Assembly (NCBI GenBank): GCA_027625915.1 | Contig: JANTQA010000032.1 | Span: 6,882,001-6,946,000 of the forward strand | From: Anaeramoeba flamelloides | Taxonomy: Eukaryota > Metamonada > Anaeramoebidae | Reading direction: 5' to 3' | DNA length: 64,000 bases | Shown: in pieces, positions 47,131 to 58,557 of the stretch | How the letters are laid out: each line of letters starts with the position of its first letter | How positions within the stretch are numbered: the first letter of the stretch is position 1 | Notes under the pieces: generated by a model | Seen by the model: only the letters and a program-made list of their open reading frames with translations | Databases searched by the model: none | Told to the model about the DNA's origin: nothing | Made by a program: the position numbers and the translations under genes

Positions 47131-47975
47131 AATATCACCTTGATAACATGACACTAATGAAAAAGTATTGTTTTAATAAACCTTATAAAATGAAAAAAAA
47201 AATAATAATACTATAAAGAAAGAATGAAATATTTTAATCTAAGAGGCTTTAGGTGATGGTAATTTTTTTTTTAAACTTTGTATCAAGATATATATCTCAC
47301 TTGTACTACAAAACAATTTTTAGTAAACAATTTTGTTTTCTAAGGAATTATTATCTTTAATTTAAAATTTCTTCACTTTAATTTATTCTTTTCGAAAGTA
47401 CAAGAAAGCTAAGTTATTATTACATTAATAAAATTAATTTTTGATATGGCTTGTAAAACTCAAAAATGTTATCTGAAAATAAAATGATTAATGTACAAAT
47501 TTATGCTGCCTGAGAAACAAATTGAGTTGATTTTCTGAAAAAGTGAATTTAAAATTATATTCTCTTTGTTAAGAAGTCTTCTAAATAATAAACGGTTCAA
47601 AAATGAAGTAAAATCTTCTTATTCAACGAATAGATTTTCAGGGTTTTTTTGATTCATCAGGGTTAAATTTGAATTTTTCTGAGAAATAATAAAGTCTATA
47701 AAAGTTACATATTAAAACTGATTTTGAAATAATAATAAAAAAAAAAAAAATTCAATAAATGTTGAATAAGAATTTTTTGTTTCAAAATAAAAAATAATTA
47801 TTTGTTTTTTCAAGGATGAATAAACTAAAAATTAATCTTATTATTAAAATGATAAATATAATATTATATAAGATAATATAAAACCATTAATAAAAAATTA
47901 AATCAGAAAAAAATGAAAATAGAAATGAAATTGAAAATGAAAATGAAAATAAAAATGAGTCTAAAAAAAAAAAAA
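47131..47975. other. 3' flank of AP-4 mu gene
   Basis: AT-rich. A short GAAAAT-type repeat run lies at 47913-47958 just after the gene's stop, echoing the one at 65-87. Confidence 0.45.
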
Positions 47976-50900
47976 TTAAATATGAATAATATAAGAGTTT
48001 GATTTTGAAATTAATTGTAAATTTCTTTGAATTCTAGGGAATCTTTTGATATTAGAAGAAGTTATACGGGAAATTGCAAATCCTGAAATCGAAATTTTCG
48101 GCAATTGATAAGTTAAGACTAATGGCCCAAGTTGACTTCTGACTCTTTTTAGATTTTCAATCCCAGAACGAAGGATAATCCCGGCCTCAAGAGTTTCATC
48201 GCGTTCACCATTTAATTTTTCAAAAGTCCAAAGAATTGTTTTATCCTTTTGATTGAAAACAACCTTTTGACCAATGTTGTCTGTCAAAGTAGAAGAGACC
48301 GATAACGCTTCTTCTGGTGCAGGTATTTCGACTGTCACGGGGCCAAAGAATTTTTGATTATAAGCACTTTTTATCGAAACTCTCAAATCAATTTTGTTTT
48401 TTGTAAATGTTTTCAGATCTGTTTCGACAATGAATGGTTTGAATAATTTATCTCCAGAAGTTCTATATTTTAAAAAATTGAAATTACCAAATGGTAATCT
48501 TGGAATATAGATATAGGGTGATGGCTTTGTTAAATTATCAGAATTGCATGGAATGTTTATTAAAATATCTTCGATCATGACATCGGTATATCTATATTTT
48601 TTGTTCCCTTCTTTCCCAAGCGAAAATGGTTCAAAAGATATTGTTAAATCAGATGATTCCTTGACTTGATTATTCATAGATATCAATCCAGTCACCTCAT
48701 TTCTAATCATTTCTCCCTGTTATTTGTTATTTTTTATTGTTATTTGTTATTTGTTATTTGTTATTTGTTATTTGTTATTTGTTATTTGTTATTTGTTATT
48801 TGTTATTTTTTATTTGTTATTTATTATTTATTATTAATTATGGAAAATAGAGTGTTTTTTATTAATGTTGATTGATGATTGTGAATATTGGGTTGTTGAT
48901 TATTGATCGTTTGTTTTATATTTATTGGTTGTTTGTTGTTTGTTCTTTATTGTTTATCGGTTATTATTGATCAGAGAGAATTCAAATGTTGGTTTGTTAA
49001 TTATAAAAGCAATTTATTTTACTTTGGGAAACGGTTGAACTTTTAGAATCAAATATTAGTTGTAATTCTGTTTGAATTAGATTTTTGAAAAAAATCAAAG
49101 GATTTTTTTTTTTTATTAATAGTGGATTAGATCTATTTTTCATTCCCATTTTGTTTTTTTTTACAATTTTTAAAAAATTCAAATTTTTAACAGGACTGGA
49201 AATTATTCGTTCAAATATTCTTTATTATAACTAAGATGAATATTTTTCGTAGTATTTCATTTTTTATAATTATTATTTAAATTTAAAACACTGAATTCAA
49301 TTGGAATTTTAAGATTACACTATTTATATAATATAACTGTTTATATTTTTATTTTATGTTTTTTTTTTTTTTTTTTTACAAAACTAAAATTCAAAAATTA
49401 GACAAAATGAACTCATTCCAAGTTGAAGAAAACTGGAAACTAAAAAAATACCTCAAAATCAGCCAATTCCCAGAAAACTTTTACGAAAAACAGTCTTATT
49501 TAAACTGGAATTCATCAACCACAGTATTCAAACTAAAACCATTCTGTAAATGGTTTGAATAGGTATACGTATGGTTGTGAAAAAGGGGTATACTACAAAA
49601 TGTGCCCATGCTATAAATAGAAAAGTTGATTTCATATGGGACTGTAAAAAAAATGAGAAAACAAGAAAACACTGAAAAAAAAACAACTCAGTAAAAATCA
49701 AAAACTTTGACTTCGATATAATAATCAAAAAAGATACAGATGAATTACTGAGGAAAAAAGAACACAAAAGATATATATGATTTTAGCATATGAATAATTT
49801 TTAACCAATATAACTCAACATGCCATTAGGATAAAGGAGCTCAAAACAAAATAGTCCCTAATCATACACACGTAAACAAATCCTTTTGAATAAAAATACT
49901 TACGATTTCTCATATCAAATTATTTTTGACTTTTTTTTTTTTTTCCTTTCTTCTTTTTTTGTATTTCTTCTTTATTTTTTTTTTTTTTTTTTTTTTTTAA
50001 AAACTAAATTAAGTTTCAAATAATTCTAATGACCATGTCTATTTAAAAACCCTTTGAATTGGAAGTTGCAAATTTAATCTGTTCATGAGAGGATTTTGAA
50101 GTGGATAAATTTGTAACTTCCAATTCAAAGGGCGTTTAAATAGAAATATTCATTAGAAGTATTTGAAACTTAATTTAGTTTTCTAAAAAAGAGAAATTTT
50201 TAATTGGAGTTGATTATTCTTAAATTTGTTTTCTAAAATGTTCATTTATTTTTTTAATTCAGAAGAAAATGCTTTTTGAAAAAATCAAAAATCCTTAAAA
50301 AAGTAAAAATAATATTTTTTTATACTTTATACTTTTTACTTTTTCCAAATCTCCCTTTTTAAGTTGTTTAGGTTCATTGGGTTCTCTCCCCTTTTTGTTT
50401 TTTTTTAGGTGTTTGGTGGGGGTTACAAGAATAAAAAAAAATCATTATAAGAATTGATAGAACTAGTAATGACTAACCTAACCAAACTTGTTCATGATTA
50501 TATCTTAAACTTAATCTGATTTGATCGCGAACTGAAAGTGAAATAAATAAATTGACCTTTCCTAAAACGAATGGAAGTGAACCGAATCGAACTTTGCGTA
50601 CAATCTGTAGAGTCATTACTTGTACTGGGGTTCTTATGTCTAGTTGGTGTTTGTACGAGGATTGTGTAAAAACAATATTTGGTAAACTTGCAAAAAAAAA
50701 AAAAAAAAAAACAACGAAAATTTCGAAAAAAAAAAATAAAAGCAAAGCCAACTCAAAAGAAAATATTCAAAAACCAATTCTTAATCTTAAAAAACTAGCA
50801 CTTTATATGTAGCCTATCTATAAAGTTCTAATTTAAGTAAAGTAACATTTTTCATTTGATCTAACGCTGATCAAATATTTTTACTTCTTTATTAAATTAG

Positions 50901-53900
50901 TATTATCTATGATTTTACACGTAAATTTCTTTTCAGAAATTTAGGCTTTATGGTTTCTAGAGTGTATTCCACATTTTTTCCTTAAAATAAAAAGAATATT
51001 TTTTTGATTAATAATTGAAAAATAAAGGTATCTAGAAAGAAAAAAACAAAACAACATCATAAACAATTATCAATAGTTCATTATTGAAAAAATTTGAAGA
51101 AAAGGAATTATTTTTTCAAGTAATTGCATGATATTTTTATTCTTCATTATTTGTTCAAAATTTTTTTTATTTTCAAATTTTCTTTGATAAATTTTTTTAT
51201 ACAGATCTTATAAATTGGTTTTATTAAATTTATTTTATGTTACTAATCATTAAAAAATTTTCTTTTCAATTGTTCGAATTTTCAAAAAAATTGTTTGTGC
51301 TTGAAAAGTTCTTGTTAATGTAAAAATGAAAAATGAAAGACAAAAAATAATTCAATGGTGATGATTTAAAAGTTTTAAAAACTAAAGTAAGTTTTTTTTT
51401 TTTTGGTTTTTGGTTTTTGATTTTTCATTATATAAAAATTTGATGTATTATTCATTGGTTCATATAATGATCCAAGATATTCAATTGAATTTTTACTAAT
51501 AATATTGTGTTTTAATTTTATTTTTTTTTTATGGTTATAGTTTATTTAATTTCTGCTGTTTTTGTTCATATTGTTTTTTAAATGAGATTTTTACATAATC
51601 GCATTGAATAAACTTTGTTTCTGCCAAAGGTGACCAAAAAAATTTTTCTACAAATATCAATTATTTTTTATAATTGATCTTTGGGAATAAATAAGAAATA
51701 ATTAGAATAATATACACCAAAGAATAGCTGATATCCGTATGAACTAGATCTAATCAATCAATATATTTTCGTTAAAAATTGAAAAATCCAAGTTCTTAGG
51801 TAAAGGCATTGAGAAAAACAACAAATTTCATTTTGTTCTTGAATTGAAGATTCAAAGAAAATTCGAATAGAAATCAATATGCTTTTCTCTACAACCAATT
51901 TTATTGTTTCAATAACAATAGAATAACACGTTTTTACTTTGTGGATATCGATCTTACAAATAAAAAAAAAATTTGCAAATGAATTAAGCCTAAAAAAAAT
52001 TACGTTTCAAATAAAAAATTACGTAGCAAATAAAAAATTACGTAGCAAATAAAAAATTACTTCGCAATTAAAAAATAGAAGAAATCAAAAAGCAAAAATA
52101 GAAAAAAATGATTTCAATTTAAGAATTTCCAAAATAAATTTTTTCTTATAAAATCCTTTAAAACCCTTTAAACACGTGTAATTCGTCCGTTAAAACTGGG
52201 CAACTTTAACTTGGAAATATTTAATATAAAAAGGGGTCGGATGAGTGAATAAATAAGTTGAATTATTGGTCAAATAAAAACAGAAAAATGAATCTCAAAT
52301 ATTTTAATTTTGTTAATTTTTAATACAGTCCCTTTTTCAAAAATGTGAATTAAAATAAAAGATAAAATAAAGTCATTTCCGAAAAGCAAAAAGCACAAAA
52401 GGCTAAAAAAAATAACCATGGAAATGTTTAACAATCTCAAAGAGAACAGTTTCATGAGAAATTATTAAAATTATGAGTTTTCGCTTTTTGAAAATGTCTT
52501 TTATTTTTTTAGATCAACTTTATTTATTTCTCAAAATTCTGAGAATTGGATGGTTTTTAAGGGTAAGTGTACATAGTTAAATAGTGGTTTATTAAAAGGT
52601 ATATAACACTTTTTATTTTTCACTTGCTTTATCAATAATTATAAATTGCTAAAACCTGTTATTATTTCAATAGATTAATGACTTGAAAATTTTGATTTTT
52701 CATCAAAATGGAAATGTTATCTACGCCCTACCCTTTTCCCCTTTAAGTTTAAAAATGCTTTTTATTTCTTTTTTTTTAAAAGAAAAAAGAAATTTACATG
52801 TTTTAAAATAAAATCAAAAAATCAATCAAAAAAATCAATAATTATAAATCACTATTTTCACAAGCTCAAACGTTTTTCAATTGAATTGTTGATTAAATAT
52901 ATTGACGAGAGATTTGATAAATGTAATGAAGCAAAAGTAATTTTAGATACACCTTTCATTTTTAATTGATTTTGTGAAGATCTTGACTTTTTTTCGGGCT
53001 TATAATTAGCTAATATATAAAAAATACAAGAAAATTGAAATAAAAATTTTCATTTGTCAATTGGAAAATGATTGTAAACCTAAATTTTAAATTTTTAACA
53101 AGATCTCATGGCTCAACATTCTTTGAAGTAAACAAATATGTTGTTAGTAATAAAAGTAATATTCACAGTACATGGAATTCAGGTAGTCCCTAAACTTGCT
53201 TATTGTGCTTTGAGGGAGAATTGGAATTGTTTTAATGAGAATTTAACAGTATTTAGAATTTTTTGGACAGTAGCATAATAAATGGCCGTAAAAAGTGTTA
53301 TTTTTGTTTTCAAGGAAAGATCATTTCTTAGATTTGTTCTGAGCTTGGCTGCAAAAGAAAGATAATTTTATTAAAACAAACAAATTCAAAAGGAAAAAAA
53401 GAAAAAAAGAGTTATTAATTACATCTTTTTTAATTTCGATTATTTGAGTTTCTTCAAAGTTGACCAATAAAGTGGGTTGTTTTTTTTTCGAAAGTTTGCT
53501 TGATTTTTTTCTGGTTATCTTTTTCATTGGCTTGTTAAGATCTTTTTCAAGAATTGGTGTACTGCATATAAATTTGTCTAATTGGGCAGAAACTGTTTGT
53601 TGTGGTAACCCGTAGTCCTTTCGTTATTAAGTTAAAACAAAAAAAAAAACACAAAAGAAAAGAATAAAAAAAGATTTTTATGAATTTTTTTTTAATTTTT
53701 AAAGGAGTAAAAAAAAAAAGAAAGTAAATAAGAACAATTTATTGAACAAAAAACCGCAGTTAGTAATCCAATAAAAAAATTGTGGATCAATGATTTCTTA
53801 CAATTATTTCATCAACGAGCTCATAAAGTAATAAATTATTTTTTCGCACGATTTCTTCATTAATTACCTCACAGTAATCCTTAATCACCTGTATGATACG

Positions 53901-54391
53901 GTTTATCATTTCTATAATAAAAGAAGACGATATATTCACCAGTGTTGTACAACAGAAATACATTCCACTTTTCGAAACGTAAATATAATTAATCCCATCT
54001 TCATTCTTTTGTAATTTTATTGTTATTGTTATTGTTATTGTTATTGTGATTGTGATTGTTTGTTTTGTGTTTGAAAAGATCCAAAAAGAAAAAGTCAAAT
54101 AAAAAAAAGAAAATCCATTTGTTGTTTATTAGCAAGACATTGCACTTACAAAAACAGGGGGGCAATCAGTTTCTGAAAATTTTAACTTTCGGAAAAGAAT
54201 CTCTGCAGAGTTATGCTTTATTTCTTTTCTAACTTTAACAGTTTTAAAATATAATTAATGGAAGGAATGAAAAAAAACCTTTTAATTGAAAAGAAAAAGA
54301 AAAAAAAAAAAAAAAAAAGAAAAATTCAATTACGATTTCTATAAACGATTCTGTCCCCTCTTGAAGAAAGAATAAAAAATTCTGAGATCAT
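47976..54391 (-). CDS. AP4M1: AP-4 adaptor complex mu subunit, multi-exon
   Basis: Medium chain of an adaptor coat for trans-Golgi/endosome cargo. Exons with matching phases: 54391-54334 (MISEFFILSSRGDRIVYRN), 54232-54150 (HNSAEILFRKLKFSET), 54005-53802 (INYIYVSKSGMYFCCTT, IKDYCEVINEEIVRKNN, LLLYELVDEII), 53617-53423 (DYGLPQQTVSAQLDKFI then a Lys-rich linker), about 49190-49033 (NPLLIKKKNPLIFFKNL, LQLIFDSKSST) and 48716-47976 (GEMIRNEVTGLISMNN; PRLPFGNFNFLKYRTSG; end NSYIIHI). The first three form the longin fold; the last two form the mu-homology domain. IKDYC, the DYG junction and the IIHI-type end favour AP-4 over AP-1, -2 or -3. Exon 5 needs a phase-2 donor while exon 4 ends in phase 0, so one small exon in the 4-kb intron is missing. 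That intron holds a LINE relic and repeat G. Confidence 0.8.
48720..48835. repeat. TTATTTG minisatellite at a splice acceptor
   Basis: About 15 units of the heptamer GTTATTT. On the minus strand this is (AAATAAC)n running directly into the AACAG acceptor of the last AP-4 mu exon, so the tandem array forms the 3' end of the intron. Confidence 0.88.
49405..49800 (+). mobile_element. LINE 3' relic inside AP-4 mu intron
   Basis: Plus-strand translation ENWKLKKYLKISQ, YLNWNSSTTVFKLK matches the main LINE (PSWKVQKYLKIIS, YLKWKGSTSILKLR). In a shifted frame it continues to NRYTYGCEKG and MCPCYK where the LINE has its YCKLCK knuckle. Broken by several stops. It lies antisense to the host gene. Confidence 0.75.
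50270..50990 (-). repeat. dispersed repeat G, copy 2
   Basis: Reverse complement of 11480-12270. It lies in the large AP-4 mu intron. The open frames here (50473-50751 minus, 50552-50812 plus) come from the less AT-rich core and are not conserved in copy 1. Confidence 0.65.
52005..52075. repeat. 20-bp tandem repeat, about three units
   Basis: Unit AAATAAAAAATTACGTAGC repeated with small changes inside the AP-4 mu intron. Confidence 0.75.
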
Positions 54392-54756
54392 TATTCAAGA
54401 AAAGAATAAGTGCTACAAAAGGAAAATAAAGTAAGAAAAATGAGTAAAAGTTTTTTTGAAACAAATTGTAATTATTATGGGTGGAAGTTCTGGACATCAC
54501 TTCAGACACAATACAAAGTTTTACCTTTGAGATTAGTAAAGTTTCAGACGATCTTTTCTTTAAAAGATTATAATAAATCATTTTTGTTCAAAAAATTTGT
54601 TTATTTGCGTTTTTTTTTTTGTATTTTTATTGTTTGTTCTACTTTTAAATTTCACTTATTTAAGTACTGTAGAATATACCTAAGAAGGTGAGAAGATATT
54701 TTTCATCTCAGTTTTACATTTAAGCCAGTTATTTGTGCTTTGGTACTGATATCGTA

Positions 54757-54952
54757 TAATCAGCTCCACTTTTAAGGCACAAACTTTCAACGAAATTTAA
54801 AGCACAAAAAAATCTCAAATTAAGGTCATAAATTTGGAATTTTTTTTTTTACAAATTATTTTGCTAGAATCCAAAATTTTGTACCTTAATTTGAGATTTT
54901 TATTGATCTTTAAATTCCGATAAAGCTTGTGCCTTAAAACTGGAGCTGACTG
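54757..54952. mobile_element. CAGTCAG MITE (family A), copy 4
   Basis: Arms TAATCAGCTCCACTTTTAAG and CTGGAGCTGACTG; TA at 54755-54756 and 54953-54954. Shares the AAGGCACAAACTTTCAACGA arm. The ends carry G/C differences from copies 1-3 (GCTCC for GTTTC). Confidence 0.78.
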
Positions 54953-55004
54953 TATGTTTTTAATTCTATTTGAAAATTCTTTGGGGTTAAATAAGTTATG
55001 ATAA

Positions 55005-55255
55005 CGATTTTTCAATCAAAAAGAAAATAATAAATACCAATTTTGACTAGAAAAAAATATCAGATAAAATCCAGATCAGAAAATTTAATAAATTTTATGT
55101 ATGTAATATAATAATAAGAAACAAATAGAATTATTATCAAGAATCAATAAATGGTAGTTAGAGATTTTGTATAAATAAATACTTTTTTGAATATTGAGTT
55201 TAATAAAGATATTTTAAAATAAATTTGCCCCACTTTCTTGGAAATAGCTTTTATT
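55005..55255 (+). repeat. dispersed repeat D, copy 2
   Basis: Direct copy of 24540-24790, starting TTTTTCAATCAAAAAGAAAA and ending near GGAAATAGCTTTT. Confidence 0.7.
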
Positions 55256-56439
55256 GTGATAGAATGGTAATAAACAGATTAAACAAATGTTCTATTTGAT
55301 TTCAAAGGATCTTTTGTTATGAATAAATTATTTAATAAAGTATTTTAGAAATTAATGGGCTAATTTAGGGAATATTTCAAACATCCATATATTTAGGGTT
55401 GTTTTTAATTATTTCATGCGTTCAATAGAAAAAAAAAGAAACAAAAAAGGAAAAACCTGAAAAAAGAAAAATAAAAGAAAAATAAAAAATTTGACAAAAT
55501 AAGAAACAATAATTTTGATCTTAAAATTAGAAATTTTTTTTATAATTAACAATATGGGGGGGGGGGGGCAATAAGTCACCACTTCCATTATCCTTATAAA
55601 GTGGTTTATATTCTTACACAATTATTTATCTGGAGATCTCACTCTTATCCTGTACTTGTAATATGTATTATTTTACAAGAAATTTTACGATGCCACTAGA
55701 TAGAGGGGATATTTATCCTTGAAAGTGGTTTTCTGTCTTATTTTAGGTTTTAAATCTAGATAATTTCTGTGTTTTAGGTTCTTGACATCAATGTTTTTAC
55801 TATAACCATTTTACTAAAATTAAAATCAGTTTTTTCATTAAACAATGAGAAAATTTTTTGAAATAATCATAGAGATTATCAACCACTTATAAAATTTGTA
55901 AAAACTTGATCTTTTTTACTTTTTTATTGTATTCACAATTGTAAAAAGAATATTAAAGAAAAATAAAAAAGTGAAAACTCGGCCACAGTATAAAAAATTG
56001 TGGCTGTAAAAGAGCACATTTTAAAATTATAAGATCTAACATTTGTGTTTTTTTAGACTTGTTATTATTAGAGTTCCTTTTGCTCCCCACAATTTGAAAT
56101 CTGGGGTGTTAATTCGGTTATTTTTTTTTAATTAGATTCGAAAATTTTTTCAATTGATTATTCTATACTACTACAATTTTCCATCTATTTTCTTAATTGT
56201 TTCTTCGTCTAATTTTGTTTCTAGTTTTTTCTATTAATCACATGAAATAATCATAAAAAAAAAAAAAAAACAAAATATATGGGTGTTTGAAATATTCCTT
56301 AAAATACCCAAAAATCGAAAATATTTGAAAATTGTCTAACCACTAAAAAACACATTTGTAGAACTTTTAAGAAACCTTGGTGTTCTGAAATATTTTTTGT
56401 TGAAAAATATTTTATCTTAAAAAATTGATAATAAAAAAT
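55256..56439. other. intergenic, no gene recognised
   Basis: AT-rich spacer with a G13-type run at 55556-55569 and A tracts near 56256-56270. No exon recognised. Confidence 0.45.
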
Positions 56440-56800
56440 TCCTAAAATAGTAAAAAATATATAAATTCGGGTACATAGTGCCTCACTCTTTCGAGTTGTC
56501 GAATATCAATTTATTAATCACAGTTTGTGAAATCTTATTTATTGTTAATAATCTTTCTATCTGGTTTTTACTCCTCCTGTTTCAGGGTGGGGTTTGTCTA
56601 GGTTTTCCAGAATTCAAAAGAATTCATTAAAATCAAGGATTTTACTCAATTCTTTCAAATCCTGGGAAACCCAACGACAGTGGATAATTTTTAATTTGGT
56701 CATGTAAATGATATAATATTTTTTTACTTTAATAATTTAATTATTTTTTTTCTTCTCTTTTTTATTTAGTATATTTTCTTTGATTACTCCTTTCTTACAA
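56440..56800 (+). repeat. dispersed repeat E, copy 2
   Basis: Matches 18470-18840, with the CAGAATTCAAAAGAATT hairpin inserted at about 56595-56685 relative to that copy. Confidence 0.62.
56595..56685. mobile_element. GTTAGG/CCTAAC-type hairpin element
   Basis: Arms TAGGTTTTCCAGAATTCAAA and complement TTTCAAATCCTGGGAAACCCAA enclose about 15 bp. It is absent from the matching position of the repeat E copy at 18.7 kb, which supports insertion. Related hairpins lie at 40985, 41727, 42395 and 60215. Confidence 0.6.
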
Positions 56801-57864
56801 TAAATAAATAAAATAAAAAATAACATTTCTTAAGTAAAACCTTATATATATATATATATATATTAGTTTATCTACCTTAAACCCTCTGAAAGGATTTTTT
56901 TTTTTTTTTTTGATATCTTTTGGGTATATTGGAGTATGTTACTACTCGTTAGCTAAGTAAACATGTATGCTAGATGTCATCGTATGATTGGTGTTAGTAG
57001 GGAATTGTGTAGGGTGGGCTGGGAAAGTATGGTGTGATGTACCAATTTCTCTTAGAGAATAGGAAGTTAAATAAGAGCTGGGCTGGAAACCTTGGGTTAT
57101 AGGGTATGTGTATTCGATTAGATATTACTCGGTTTTTTTTTGGATTATATTTAAGATCATAAAATTATGAGTAAAGATACATAATTAGAAATTGTCAATA
57201 TAATGCCATTTTCTCTCATTAGTTAATATCATTCAGTAATGACCAGAAATGTTACATTCCTTTAAGATACCAATTCCTTTCACACACAATGGGTTGAATG
57301 TTATTCCAAAAAAATTGTAATTTTTTAGATGTTATACTTTTCAGGGAAAAAATAAAAATTTACAATAAAATTCCGATTATTACATTAAACCCGTATTTTG
57401 GCACAATAGTAATTTAGAAGATGTTCAAAAAGTTTTTTTAAGTGGTTACTAAATTTTTGAGTATTTTGGATTTTCGGATATTTTCGGGGATGTTTGATAG
57501 ATCCAAAGGTCTTGATGAAAACTAATAATAATTTAGCTTTTAATTTTTTTAATTTTTCATTCCATTTCATTTTCTTCCGTAAATATTTATTGAAAAATTC
57601 ATTCATTTTTCAATCAACCTCTTGACATTCTGATTTTACTTTGTTACTTTCAATGAATAATTCAATTAGACGTCAATAAATATAACTTTTTACTTGTAAA
57701 GCATTTTAATTGAATTCATACTTTTTCCCACCAAAAGATTTCCTGGCAAGGCAATGTATTTATATTAAAAATAACCATCATAATTCAAAATAAGATATGA
57801 AATATATCAAGTTTGGTTGTACTTTCAACTGGATTTCTTTTAAATTTTCCATCCTATAATAATA
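56801..57864. other. intergenic, no gene recognised
   Basis: A TA dinucleotide run at 56845-56863, a T tract at 56895-56911, then a stretch richer in G (56940-57110). The minus frame 57385-57606 is Lys-rich and unsupported. Confidence 0.45.
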
Positions 57865-58040
57865 ATTGTAAAATCTGGATATTTGAATTAAAAAAATTAG
57901 ATATCAAATATATTAAAAAACAATAATATTTTTATTTTATTATCCCAAAAAGATTCGATCAAGTTTATTTTTCTAGTGGCTAATTTATGAATTCTTGATT
58001 AAAATTTCTAAATAAAAGTTTCAGGATTCGGGCTAGTGTA
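57865..58040 (+). mobile_element. LINE 3' relic
   Basis: Plus-strand NCKIWIFELKKLDI and LKFLNKSFRIRA match the C-terminus of the main LINE ORF2 ([25 protein letters not shown]). Short, with stops. Confidence 0.65.
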
Positions 58041-58049
58041 ACCAAGTGA

Positions 58050-58330
58050 CTTCAAGTACTGAAGAGTTCCCAGGTTTTCCAGAGTTTTTTTGGTTTTTTC
58101 TGTGAAGTGTTCTAGGTTTTTTTGAGGTTTTCTGTTTATTTCAAAAAGTAAAAAAAACCTGAACACTTCACAAATAAATAGAAAACTCAAAAAAAAACCT
58201 AACGAAAATCAATATATTTTCCAAATAAACAAAAAAATCAAGAAAATAAAGGCGGTTTTCCTCAATCCAAAAAGAATAGAGAAAAATGTGAAGATTTTAC
58301 TCAATTCTTATGAATGACAAAAAGACAAAC
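58050..58330. repeat. AGGTTTT/CCTAAC repeat modules
   Basis: GAAGTGTTCTAGGTTTTTTT and AAACCTAACGAAAATCAAT recur here as at 41140-41640, followed by a CAAAAAGAATAGAG hairpin arm pair. It directly abuts the LINE relic. Confidence 0.55.
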
Positions 58331-58557
58331 AGAAAATCAGAGGAATTATCATCTTCTCACAGAAGGGATATAAACACGAAAAAGTATTAAATTTGTAAAC
58401 AAAAAACTTTTCTTCTCAAAGATACTCAACAAAAAATAACCTAAGGTGTTAAGGAAAAAGAGTATAACCTTTCATTTTTGAAACAGTAACGATTTACTTT
58501 GTTTCTAGTTTTTGAAAATGGTACACTTTTCATTTTTTTTAATTTCCACAATTTGAA

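Noticed and set aside
48710..48840. CRISPR-like array at the heptamer repeat
   Set aside because: Units are contiguous 7-mers without spacers; it is a minisatellite in an intron.
52940..53310. Coding-like segments on both strands (for example TCLLCFEGELE) resembling a LINE zinc knuckle
   Set aside because: Similarity to the LINE is too short and patchy, and opposing frames look equally good, so no element was called.
57385..57606. Minus-strand Lys-rich open frame
   Set aside because: No motif, no splice partner and composition equal to spacer sequence.
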